Shown one piece after another: positions 55,933-64,000 of a stretch of DNA of 64,000 nt. This DNA comes from Gammaproteobacteria bacterium (GTDB lineage Bacteria; Pseudomonadota; Gammaproteobacteria; Pseudomonadales; Azotimanducaceae): contig VYFT01000047.1 of NCBI GenBank assembly GCA_009842245.1, forward strand, positions 15,881 through 79,880, written 5' to 3'. Numbering within the stretch: position 1 is the stretch's first letter; each line of letters begins with the position of its first letter. Below the pieces are notes generated by a model. It ran no database searches, was not told the origin of the DNA, and worked only from the letters and a program-made list of their open reading frames with translations. The translations under genes and the position numbers were made by a program.

Positions 55933-56803
55933 CGAACTCGTCCGGTAATGTCATTTCTAGTACTACTCCTTTGACCAATCTTCCGAGTATGAAGGTGCCG
56001 AGAGTAACGTAGGCAGACCCGTCTACTGCAACCGCGCGGCCGGTTCCGTGTGCGAGACCATCTACGCAATCTTCGCCGACGAACATCCAAGGACTATCGT
56101 CAATGGTCAATGCACAATTTTCGATTTCCCGGATTTCTTCATCGACGATTAGTCTTCCCTCGTCCCACGACTGAAAGTGTTTTGTCTGATCATCAACTTC
56201 CAATATGCCATCCCCGTGTTTCAAGTTGGTGCGAAAGTACCCTCGATAAGTCTGTCCATTTGCGTTAATGTGCTCGCCAAATCCATGTCTTTGATTATTT
56301 AAAAAGTATCCAGAGTACTGAGAACCATCCTCATGCGTCAGTACTCCGGTGCCGTGTCGTTTTCCATCTTTCCAAAATCCCTGATAGAACTCCCCTTTTG
56401 TCTCCGACGTCCATTCACCCACTCCTGAAACTTTGTCTGCTACGAACGTTCCGACGTACACGTCACCGTTATCTAGAGTGAGCACGCCGTGTCCGTGTCG
56501 TTCACCTCGGTTAAATGTCCCCGTATATTTTGAGCCGTTGACATACTGCATGGTTCCCTCACCATGTACCTCGCCGTTCTTGAAATCTCCTTCATACGAC
56601 GAACCGTTAGCCCAATCAAACCGTCCTACGCCATGAATCTCTCCGTCAACGGTATCTCCAACAAATCGGTTTCCCTCATCATCGACGATTTCGCGCTCCA
56701 CTGTTCTTGCAAATATTGATACACCAAACAGTATCAAAGCGCTAACTAAAACTATGCTAGTAGCTCGTTTCCGGCGATCATCTTTCAACAATACTCTGTC
56801 CAT
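55922..56803 (-). CDS. Membrane-anchored MORN-repeat protein
   Basis: The 293-residue protein has an N-terminal hydrophobic segment (TSIVLVSALILFGVSIFA) and about seven MORN repeats of roughly 23 residues with the YxGxFxxGxxHGxGxxxxxxG pattern, for example SSYEGDFKNGEVHGEGTMQY and SKYTGTFNRGERHGHGVLTL. MORN repeats form beta-sheet platforms that can bind lipids or proteins. The C-terminal third is a different beta-rich region. It overlaps the pseudokinase gene by 11 bases, so the two are probably translated in a coupled way and work together. Confidence 0.85.
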   Translation of the reverse strand: MDRVLLKDDRRKRATSIVLVSALILFGVSIFARTVEREIVDDEGNRFVGDTVDGEIHGVGRFDWANGSSYEGDFKNGEVHGEGTMQYVNGSKYTGTFNRGERHGHGVLTLDNGDVYVGTFVADKVSGVGEWTSETKGEFYQGFWKDGKRHGTGVLTHEDGSQYSGYFLNNQRHGFGEHINANGQTYRGYFRTNLKHGDGILEVDDQTKHFQSWDEGRLIVDEEIREIENCALTIDDSPWMFVGEDCVDGLAHGTGRAVAVDGSAYVTLGTFILGRLVKGVVLEMTLPDEFDEL

Positions 56804-56853
56804 AATCCCAATTCAGTAAACTTTCTCACTTTTGTGGCTCATTAAGGTCCGTC

Positions 56854-57675
56854 GTGGATCCACTCTTTGCAACCTCAATCTATCTACTCCTTGGTGCTAC
56901 CACTGGTTTGCTAGCGGGCATGCTAGGAGTTGGTGGTGGAGTGATTATCGTACCTGGTCTCATCTTCATTTTTGAGTGGCTTGGTGTCTTTGATAATCCA
57001 TTACTCCCAAGCAACAGCTTAGTACTCTTTGCGGTAGGTACTTCCATGGCTTCTATTATCTTCACAACTGGCACCTCTGCTATTGTCCACTATCGCCGTA
57101 GAACTATCGATTGGAGCTTAGTACAAGTTTGGGTGCCGTGCCTTGTGCTCGGTGCAATTGTTGCCAGTCTCATTGCGAAGTACATTCCAGTTCAGTACCT
57201 CAAATCAATTGTAGCCGCTGTAATTTTCACCCTTGCTGTTGTCATGCTTTTAAACAGATTGCCTAAAGTTAAGAGTTCGACTCCCAAAAAATGGATACCG
57301 TACGCCTTGACGTCAAGCGGTGGGCTAGTTTGCGGACTTGCTGGCTTAGGAGGCGGCCCGGTGATGGTACCTTCACTATTAACGTATAAAACTCCCGTGG
57401 CAAAAGCTACAGCAACAGCAAGCGTCGGTGCGTTTTGCCTGTCTTCTTTTGCGACAACAGGTTATATGATCACTGGTTTCGACTTGAATGTTGAAAAGAC
57501 TCTTGGCTTTGTATATCTCCCAGCACTCGTCCCTATCGTGCTCATGAGTATTGTCTTCGCACCTTTAGGAGTGATGCTCGGTCAAAAACTGTCGAAACTG
57601 CTATTCTTGCGAATTTTTGGAGTGCTCATGATGATCGTATCGCTAAGGTTGTTTTACACAATCCTGATTGCGTAA
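56854..57675 (+). CDS. TauE/SafE-family anion exporter
   Basis: The 273-residue membrane protein has seven to nine helices and two copies of the TauE motif: LLAGMLGVGGGVIIVPGL near residue 20 and VCGLAGLGGGPVMVPSLL near residue 155. Members export sulfite, sulfoacetate or similar organosulfur anions. No linked sulfur gene indicates a substrate. The start is GTG 56854; convergent with pyk. Confidence 0.88.
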   Translation: MDPLFATSIYLLLGATTGLLAGMLGVGGGVIIVPGLIFIFEWLGVFDNPLLPSNSLVLFAVGTSMASIIFTTGTSAIVHYRRRTIDWSLVQVWVPCLVLGAIVASLIAKYIPVQYLKSIVAAVIFTLAVVMLLNRLPKVKSSTPKKWIPYALTSSGGLVCGLAGLGGGPVMVPSLLTYKTPVAKATATASVGAFCLSSFATTGYMITGFDLNVEKTLGFVYLPALVPIVLMSIVFAPLGVMLGQKLSKLLFLRIFGVLMMIVSLRLFYTILIA

Positions 57676-57681
57676 CCGAGT

Positions 57682-59088
57682 TCAAATTTGTCGAATTTGA
57701 ATCGACTCGACGCCAGCGTGACTCAATACATCACTTACTAGTACAAAGCGCTCGTTCGATTGCACGTTCTCACGTTCTGCAAGGACCTGAAGTGCGGTCT
57801 GAATTGTCTTTTCAGGATTTGAACCAAAAGGAATGCTGTGGGTATAAACTCCCCGATTGATCATCAGTCGAGTTCGTGTCTTCATGGAGTTGCTAAACGC
57901 AAGAATAGGAACGTCGAGAGGTGCGCAATTCGTAACCAAATCAGCCATGTATCCTGATCGCGTAATTACCATGATGCCAGAGGCATTGATGCGTTCAGCA
58001 AGTTCCACGGCGGACCAGGCAACGTTCTGTTTGACATCGTTGGTTACAAGTGCTTGAGAGAAGTTTAGTCCAGGTGTTTGCTCACTCTCTTCAATGATGC
58101 GTCTGAGTTGTTGTACAGCCACTGCTGGTCTCTGGCCAACACTTGTCTCTGCTGACAGAATCACTGCGTCTACACCTTCATAAACAGCATTCGCAACGTC
58201 GATTGTTTCGGCACGAGTGGGAATTGGATTGTCAACCATCGACTCCAACAAGTGCGTCGCGAGAAAGCAGCGGCGACCTAGTTTCAACGTAGTCTGAACG
58301 AGATTTCGTTGTAACCGAGGAAGTGCCGAAATATCGGTCTCGATGCCAAGATCACCACGGGCAACCATGATAGAATCGGCTTCCGATGCAATTGACTCAA
58401 CTTCCCGAACCCCTTCTTGATTTTCTATCTTCGCAATTACCTTCACCCACTGATGAGACGCCCCCAAAAGACTACGCATTGCTTGAATGTCGCTTGGCGA
58501 GCGAACGAATGATTGTGCGATAAAACTCACGTTGTGCTCTTTTGCAAACTTTACGTCTTCTTCATCTTTTGCAGAAATGGAAGGGAGGTCCACGAACACA
58601 CCAGGGAGATTGACGTGTTTTCGACTGCCCAACTTGCCACCGTCTAACACTTGGCACAACAGTCCTTGTTCAGTCTTGTCCTTTACTTTGAAATTAATCA
58701 GACCGTTGTCGAACCGGATCGTATCGCCTACACGAACCGTACCTTCAAATCTTGGATATCCAACTTGGATCACTGGTAGATCCTCGCGTCCTGCTGGATT
58801 GTCGGATCCACTGACTACGACGCGCTGCCCCTGATGTAGATGCAATGGTTCGGATCGGATACCCGTACGTATTTCGGGTCCGTTCGTATCGAGCATTATG
58901 GGAATGGGATACTGTAGTTCGTGGTTTAATTTATTGACTATCTCTACAGTTCTCGCTGCGTCTTCTTGGCTCGCGTGGGACATATTGATTCGCACTGCGT
59001 CCATCCCTGCGTCTTGCATTGCGCGCATCGTATCCCAGTCGTTGGAGGCCGGTCCAACGGTGCAAACTATTTTTGTACGACGTCTCAT
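57682..59088 (-). CDS. pyk: Pyruvate kinase
   Basis: The 468-residue enzyme has all main motifs: RTKIVCTVGPAS, MLDTNGPEIRTG, VIAKIENQEGV with the catalytic lysine, IMVARGDLGIE and AVILSAETSVG, and a C-terminal allosteric domain. It forms pyruvate and ATP from phosphoenolpyruvate in glycolysis. It starts at ATG. It is convergent with the TauE gene. Confidence 0.96.
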   Translation of the reverse strand: MRRRTKIVCTVGPASNDWDTMRAMQDAGMDAVRINMSHASQEDAARTVEIVNKLNHELQYPIPIMLDTNGPEIRTGIRSEPLHLHQGQRVVVSGSDNPAGREDLPVIQVGYPRFEGTVRVGDTIRFDNGLINFKVKDKTEQGLLCQVLDGGKLGSRKHVNLPGVFVDLPSISAKDEEDVKFAKEHNVSFIAQSFVRSPSDIQAMRSLLGASHQWVKVIAKIENQEGVREVESIASEADSIMVARGDLGIETDISALPRLQRNLVQTTLKLGRRCFLATHLLESMVDNPIPTRAETIDVANAVYEGVDAVILSAETSVGQRPAVAVQQLRRIIEESEQTPGLNFSQALVTNDVKQNVAWSAVELAERINASGIMVITRSGYMADLVTNCAPLDVPILAFSNSMKTRTRLMINRGVYTHSIPFGSNPEKTIQTALQVLAERENVQSNERFVLVSDVLSHAGVESIQIRQI

Positions 59089-59284
59089 CGTGGAGTAGTA
59101 TAGCTGTCTTTGTGAATCATTGAGCTTCGGACGACGAAATTGACCGTACGAAACCTCGGTTTATTCGTCCTTAAACCAAATACGGAGCTCAGGCACACCG
59201 TTGTAGACGCTACGAAACACTCGAAATACTGAATTTCTGCGAGCGAATTTCTTGCTCAGTAATGATCGTGTGTGGCCTAGACTC

Positions 59285-61174
59285 TCAATCCTCTTTCGGT
59301 AGGTACTGTCTAAGTGTTTCGAGCTGAGCTTCGGTGAAGTTTTTTCGATAATGGGATTCTAATACGGTAGACGCGACTTGGGTACGTATATGTGCTGTAG
59401 GCAAACGCGCCATGGTGTCCATCAATTCATTGGGAGCCACGTCTGACCAAGCATAAGACAGACGAGGGAAGTACTGATTCTGTTCTGATTCGGGTAAATC
59501 AAGCCCAATACGTACTACTTCTTCGAATTTTCCAATTCTGATCAATTGCTCACCCACCGTCAAGGAAGCTTCAACTCGAGTTCTACCTGCCGGGACCTCT
59601 ACAAGTAACTCAAGCGCGGTTTCGAAATCATCTTGTCGAACAAGCGCTCTAAAAACATTCACTTCCAGTCCTTGATCAGTACTCAATAAAGACTCGTTTC
59701 GAGCGATTTTGAACGCACGTTGAGGATCTTCCTGGGCTAACTCATCGATCAAAATGCTAACTAGCTCAAATCTCTGTTCATCAACAGTGTCCCCATCGAC
59801 GACCCAGTCTATCGTTTGTTCCAAGTCTTGATCCATCCATATTCGCAGTACATACATCAGCGAGAAATAACGTGTCCGCCGACTAGGTACATCGAGCGCG
59901 AGCTCAGCTGCTTCTCGCGGTGCAGATCGAGCGATCGTAATTAGAGCATTATTCGTCGCGTTTGAGTGCAGCCCGGGCGGAAAATTCTCCATGTTTTCAA
60001 GCACAAAATGCGGATCATTCCGTGCCCAAGCAATGACTACTGTTCTTAAAAGCGTGTCACCCAATGTCGAGTCGTCGACTTCGCCGAGAGCTTTGTAGGC
60101 TGCTTCCGGATCGAGTGCCGCCCAGGATTTAATTACGTCACTTACAACCTGCGCGCGAAAACGCTCTTCAACAGGAATCTCTAATGCGCGTCTGAAAGCC
60201 AGCTCGGGAGTGTCTTCGACTGCTTGTTTAAGGACTAGGGTCAACATCGCAGCTTTGAACCTGTTTGATACCGAGGCGGATCGAATTTCATCTACAACAC
60301 TCAGTCCCTTCCGTTCGTACCATTGAAGCACAACGTTTTTCGCGACCCATTCGTGGAAGAGATTACCCGATGTTATAAGAGGACTGATTTCCTCCCAGGC
60401 AGATTGTGGATCTTCTAAGTGTTCGACATTAAAACCCGCCAGAATGGCTTCTAGCGCAAGTTCTTCACTTCCTGTGCGTTCGGCAATCGCACGTAGTCTC
60501 AATAACGATCTAGCTGTCTGTGAGTCAAGAATACCAGCAAATGCTCGCTTACGATACTGTTCGTCCAACTGTTCGACTCGTGCAGAAGCTTCCGCGAGGT
60601 TGTTCGTCGCCCAAATGGAGAACACTGTCGATACGAACGACTTTTGAACGGGTGCTGAAGGTGGTGCAGCAATCTGCACTAAATAGCTATCCCAGGCACT
60701 GTAGGGAGTAAATACTAAATGATTTGGTAAATCGTGAGTCAAAGCGTAATCCAAAGCACGCTTTGGGTTGGTATTAGCTAACTTCTCTATCAGTGCTCTT
60801 AGAAGTTTGCGCCGAACATAAGGTGAATCGTTAAAGTTTGTGCTGACTGTAGAGTCTATAGCATCTCCGAGCACTGATCCCGGAATCTGCGCTACAAACG
60901 AATATACGGTTGCATCAAGTTCAACGGCGTTTTTGCTTTCCGACAAATTCTTCAACTCTTTCAATCTCTCGAAATAGTTACTGCCGTTTGCAGGTTGTAC
61001 CTGTTGTTTCCCCAGTTCATGCTGGTTTCTCGGGGTCTCGAAAGAATACTCCGAATATGTAGATTGAGAGTCACTTTTTGACGGTGTAACGACGTGGAGG
61101 AACAGTGCCCCGCCTCCACCAAGAGCCACGCCGAGTGCACACAGGAAAAATAAATGAATGTGAATTCGTTTCAT
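59285..61174 (-). CDS. Membrane-anchored helical-repeat protein, paralogue 1
   Basis: The 629-residue protein has a single N-terminal membrane helix (FFLCALGVALGGGGALFL) and then a long array of alpha-hairpin repeats of about 35 residues. A recurring motif is W-A-x-x-D/N-P followed by a helix: WAALDPEAAYKAL, WARNDPHFVLEN, AQEDPQRAFKIA. No specific family is recognised; the repeats recall HEAT/TPR-like scaffolds. It is 106 bases downstream of a paralogue with the same layout, so the two arose by tandem duplication. Likely periplasmic. Confidence 0.7.
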   Translation of the reverse strand: MKRIHIHLFFLCALGVALGGGGALFLHVVTPSKSDSQSTYSEYSFETPRNQHELGKQQVQPANGSNYFERLKELKNLSESKNAVELDATVYSFVAQIPGSVLGDAIDSTVSTNFNDSPYVRRKLLRALIEKLANTNPKRALDYALTHDLPNHLVFTPYSAWDSYLVQIAAPPSAPVQKSFVSTVFSIWATNNLAEASARVEQLDEQYRKRAFAGILDSQTARSLLRLRAIAERTGSEELALEAILAGFNVEHLEDPQSAWEEISPLITSGNLFHEWVAKNVVLQWYERKGLSVVDEIRSASVSNRFKAAMLTLVLKQAVEDTPELAFRRALEIPVEERFRAQVVSDVIKSWAALDPEAAYKALGEVDDSTLGDTLLRTVVIAWARNDPHFVLENMENFPPGLHSNATNNALITIARSAPREAAELALDVPSRRTRYFSLMYVLRIWMDQDLEQTIDWVVDGDTVDEQRFELVSILIDELAQEDPQRAFKIARNESLLSTDQGLEVNVFRALVRQDDFETALELLVEVPAGRTRVEASLTVGEQLIRIGKFEEVVRIGLDLPESEQNQYFPRLSYAWSDVAPNELMDTMARLPTAHIRTQVASTVLESHYRKNFTEAQLETLRQYLPKED

Positions 61175-61280
61175 GTGAGCCTTTGGAGTCTAACAATTAA
61201 TACCAATACGATATCCGTTGAGAATATTGAGTACTGACTTAGAGGTAATAGTTCATAGTTGAGCTCTAGTCTGGAAACCA

Positions 61281-63146
61281 CTACTGTGTACTTTCCTTTT
61301 CCTGCTGTTCGAGCCATTCCTTGTTTTCTTCGGTCAAGTATTGCTCCAACGATTTAATTTCTTCGGTGTTGTAAGCACTGGTCTGAGAATTCAAACTGAT
61401 CATTAGATATGCAACGTACGACCGAGTCTCGCCCGACGCTACGTGTTCAATGTTATTTTTTAATCCCTTAGCATCGGTGTCCACCCAATTCCATACCGTC
61501 ATCGGACTAAAGTACTCTTTTTGTTCAGGTACCGCTAGCTCGTTTCCCATGAGGATTGCTCGATGGCTATTTCCTTCGTTAATCAAGCGCCGGACGACGG
61601 CATGATAAGCGATCCACTTAGCCTCCTCACGCACTTGCGATAACAGTTCAATCGCAAGCTCTACATTTTTTTTCGCGATTTGTTTCACGATTTCAGCTTC
61701 GTGTCCTCTCATGATTCCACCCCGGTCATAAAGCAATTGTTGCGAGGCTATTTGGAACGCTAAGTGTGGGTCAGTTTCGACGATTGAATCAGCAAGCGGG
61801 GCGAGCAATGAATTTCTCAACGGCTCGTCTCCAGGTAAATTCAGAACCCAATCTTTTACACCCTTGAGATCGCGCTGACCCCAACTTTGCACTAAAGCAG
61901 TTGCTACCGCCCGCTGTAATTCTTTGTCAGCGATCCTCAACACAATTTCTGCTGCGTCCTTGGGTGTCGTTCGGCTTAACGCTCTAACGGCAGCTTCGCC
62001 AACGATCGCTTGATGTCCAAGTGGCACATCAGCTAAGTTTTCAAGAGTACCGGCAGGGTCGATCTTAGCCTCTTCGAAATATGCTGCTTGTACCATCCGC
62101 TCTTTATATTCACTTGATGGAAGTGTCAGCCTTCTTTGCAAAACTGACTTGGGGTTTTGCTTAGCCCATTTATCGATTATCGAATTGAGGACATCAAACT
62201 TCCGAGGGAAGTTTTCGTCCAAATTTAGCACATACTCAAACGCTTCCGAAGATCGCTCTTCGACATCAGTGAAATTTTCAATCACTCCCTCCGCGATAAG
62301 ATACGACACATACGGGTCTTTGACAGATGCAGTGATTTCATTGAGTACCTGTAGTCCGCGCTGATCGATCCACGCGGTTGCAACAGTAGTGAAAACATCC
62401 ACGTATGGATAGTTATCTTGAGTCGTGTGTTCGACGATTTCATACCAATAGTCCCGTGGATCTTCATGCTCGCTAGCGAGAAACAAATGAAGTAAGTACG
62501 GAATCTCGTAAGATTCATTTCCGAACTCTCGTGCAATCTCTTTTTGTTGCTCGCGCGTGAGTCCAGTTTGGGATTGGAAGATGCTGTGCAACACCCAATC
62601 CCTATCGAGTTCATCCATAGTCTTGGCGCGTTCGATCGCGTCATTCAAGCTATTAGTAGCCCATTGGACTAAGACGACCGAGCCTAACGAAGAACGAACG
62701 GGTTCATTTCGGGCTAACGCGAACTCTAAAGCAGGATTAGGAGAATTCTGGGAAAGTTTTTGAACCAGTGCTTTCTGAAAATTAAAGCGGAACTGCGAAG
62801 AAACTTTCCAAGTTTCGTTAGTGGATTGTTTCAGCCAATCCAGAGTCCGATCATTGTCAAGAGCTACAACCCAAGAAGAGATAGCATGTTTCTGACTGAA
62901 CAGGTCTTTCGGAATATCGAGTTCAATGATTTGATCTGGGACATCGCGAGTCTCGTGTGTTTCCGATATCGTCGTAGGTTTTGTGTCGACACTCCCTTCT
63001 TCAACTAGGGACTCTTCTGAGTTGTCTAATCGAGAATGTGGCGTGATTCCTTGGTCGCTTGACAGCATAAGAAGCACCCAAACAACTCCAAATCCAAACA
63101 ACACACTAGAAGCCAAGGCTACTATACGTACGACGATGCGATTCAT
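61281..63146 (-). CDS. Membrane-anchored helical-repeat protein, paralogue 2
   Basis: The 621-residue protein has an N-terminal membrane helix (IVALASSVLFGFGVVWVLLML), a disordered Ser/Glu-rich stretch and then alpha-hairpin repeats like those of the neighbour: WAKQNPKSVLQRR, LSRTTPKDAAEIVLR, WGQRDLKGVKDW, VETDPHLAFQIA. The order of structural segments matches paralogue 1 although sequence identity is low. Function unknown; a periplasmic scaffold or peptidoglycan/outer-membrane assembly role is only a guess. Confidence 0.7.
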   Translation of the reverse strand: MNRIVVRIVALASSVLFGFGVVWVLLMLSSDQGITPHSRLDNSEESLVEEGSVDTKPTTISETHETRDVPDQIIELDIPKDLFSQKHAISSWVVALDNDRTLDWLKQSTNETWKVSSQFRFNFQKALVQKLSQNSPNPALEFALARNEPVRSSLGSVVLVQWATNSLNDAIERAKTMDELDRDWVLHSIFQSQTGLTREQQKEIAREFGNESYEIPYLLHLFLASEHEDPRDYWYEIVEHTTQDNYPYVDVFTTVATAWIDQRGLQVLNEITASVKDPYVSYLIAEGVIENFTDVEERSSEAFEYVLNLDENFPRKFDVLNSIIDKWAKQNPKSVLQRRLTLPSSEYKERMVQAAYFEEAKIDPAGTLENLADVPLGHQAIVGEAAVRALSRTTPKDAAEIVLRIADKELQRAVATALVQSWGQRDLKGVKDWVLNLPGDEPLRNSLLAPLADSIVETDPHLAFQIASQQLLYDRGGIMRGHEAEIVKQIAKKNVELAIELLSQVREEAKWIAYHAVVRRLINEGNSHRAILMGNELAVPEQKEYFSPMTVWNWVDTDAKGLKNNIEHVASGETRSYVAYLMISLNSQTSAYNTEEIKSLEQYLTEENKEWLEQQEKESTQ

Positions 63147-63257
63147 TGGTCGTTAAAGAATTTTTTACATGTGTTTTTATTGTACCGTAAATTCGCATAC
63201 AGTCTAAACGGAAAACTATGCCATCCGAAGGGGAGTTGAACAGGAACCCTGTGTGTA

Positions 63258-63341
63258 TTTCGCACGTGGAGTGCTAACGACTTCGTAATCGCTAGAGTAA
63301 GAGACACTAGCTAACGGACCGTGCGAAAATGCAGTCGTTAG
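63258..63341. other. Interleaved inverted repeats (candidate structured element)
   Basis: TTTCGCACG (63258-63266) pairs perfectly with CGTGCGAAA (63320-63328), and CTAACGACT (63274-63282) pairs perfectly with AGTCGTTAG (63333-63341). Because the two pairs are interleaved (A-B-A'-B') they could form an H-type pseudoknot or two exclusive hairpins. A small hairpin GCTAG/CTAGC (63291-63295, 63307-63311) lies in the loop. It lies between the helicase stop and the start region of the upstream repeat-protein gene. Confidence 0.4.
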
Positions 63342-63370
63342 TCTAGGCTGTAATCTTCAAACTTTAGTGA

Positions 63371-64000
63371 TTAGCTGGGTATCGTCTCATCTTCCCAAAA
63401 CCTATCAAGTTCTGCCGCAATCTGACTAGTTTTCACAATGCGTGGATCCCAATGGCGTGGAAAGTACTGTTGATATTCGGAACGCGAGAAACGAGGATCT
63501 ATGAGGATGATTACTCCTCTATCTGTCGCGTGACGTACAACCCTTCCAGCTGCTTGCACAACTCGTGTCATAGCAGGTTGTCTATATGCAAGCTCAAATC
63601 CAAGTTCTGTTGAATCTCGAAGTTTGTCTAACTCTAGCGAAGAAGGTGGGATACTTGGACCGACAACGACAACGCCAGCAAGCGAGGTTGGTTCAAAGTC
63701 TACAGATTCCGTAAACACACCGCCCATTACAGCTAAGCCGACGCGTGCGTTTGGTTCGTTCATCCACTCAATGAAGTCCGAACGCGCCTCAATTGTCATG
63801 TGTGTATCTTGTTTGAGAACACAGCCTTTGGTGTCTTCGATTGCGCAAAAAACGCGATCCAAGTATTCGAAGGAAGGGAATGCAACAAGCCAGTTTCCGG
63901 TCACAGAACTTCTGATGTCTTCGAGCAGTTTGACAATTTCGTCAATGCTTCTTTCACGATCATTCCAATAAGTAGAGATATCTGGTACGAGCATCACCCC
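63371..64000 (-). CDS. DinG/Rad3-type ATP-dependent DNA helicase (C-terminal part, cut by window)
   Basis: The visible 209 residues are the C-terminal helicase core of a superfamily 2 XPD/DinG-like enzyme: NWLVAFPSFEYLDRVF (motif IV region), GLAVMGGVFTESVDF (motif V), and MTRVVQAAGRVVRHATDRGVIILIDPRF (motif VI, with the Q...GR..R arginine fingers). The frame is open to the window edge. In this family 5'-3' DNA unwinding depends on an iron-sulfur cluster in the N-terminal part that is not visible. Confidence 0.88.
   Translation of the reverse strand, partial: GVMLVPDISTYWNDRERSIDEIVKLLEDIRSSVTGNWLVAFPSFEYLDRVFCAIEDTKGCVLKQDTHMTIEARSDFIEWMNEPNARVGLAVMGGVFTESVDFEPTSLAGVVVVGPSIPPSSLELDKLRDSTELGFELAYRQPAMTRVVQAAGRVVRHATDRGVIILIDPRFSRSEYQQYFPRHWDPRIVKTSQIAAELDRFWEDETIPS

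Overview
The window looks like chromosome of a mid-GC (mid-40s percent by eye) Gammaproteobacterium, probably marine or aquatic. The best evidence is the gene string tRNA-Ser, tusDCB-tusE, serS, rarA, lolA, ftsK, trxB, aat, infA, clpA, clpS, icd (28.5-45.3 kb). This order is a known gammaproteobacterial arrangement, seen for example in Pseudomonas. GTG and TTG starts are common, and many neighbouring genes overlap by a few bases.

Layout. 0-7 kb: a truncated aminotransferase, an LLM-type oxidoreductase, a rhodanese and a complete polyamine-type ABC transporter. 7-23 kb: accessory and housekeeping singletons, including outer-membrane and TolB-like/TPR proteins, two GSTs, a serine hydrolase, an amidohydrolase, two Yip1-like membrane proteins, two VOC proteins, arabinose-5-phosphate isomerase and HspQ. 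A small surface-polysaccharide set is included (deacetylase, glycosyltransferase; the UDP-sugar dehydrogenase lies at 24-25 kb). 25-28.5 kb: an orphan HigA, then a complete IS1595-family transposon (25885-28482) with 24-bp perfect terminal repeats and an 8-bp target duplication. It carries transposase, DNA methyltransferase and a putative restriction endonuclease in one translationally coupled operon. 28.5-45.3 kb: the conserved tus-to-icd block, interrupted by a vanadium-haloperoxidase-like lipoprotein with a porin-like gene, and by a dienelactone hydrolase.

45.8-52.7 kb: two tiny coupled membrane proteins, tRNA-Gly, hemF, a cluster of DnaA-box-like 9-mers (47454-47657), a lone exbD, a CNT nucleoside transporter, a perfect parS palindrome (49669-49684) and a two-component system resembling the proteobacterial dedicated sortase regulators. 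The DnaA boxes and parS together suggest, but do not prove, that this part is close to the replication origin. 52.8-64 kb: a metallo-hydrolase, a membrane pseudokinase with helical repeats and a MORN-repeat protein in one operon, then TauE/SafE, pyruvate kinase, two tandem paralogous helical-repeat proteins and the C-terminal part of a DinG/Rad3-type helicase cut by the window end.

The strongest candidates for something new are the transposon that mobilises a restriction-modification pair, the MORN/pseudokinase operon, the parS plus DnaA-box neighbourhood, and an intergenic segment with two interleaved perfect inverted repeats at 63258-63341.
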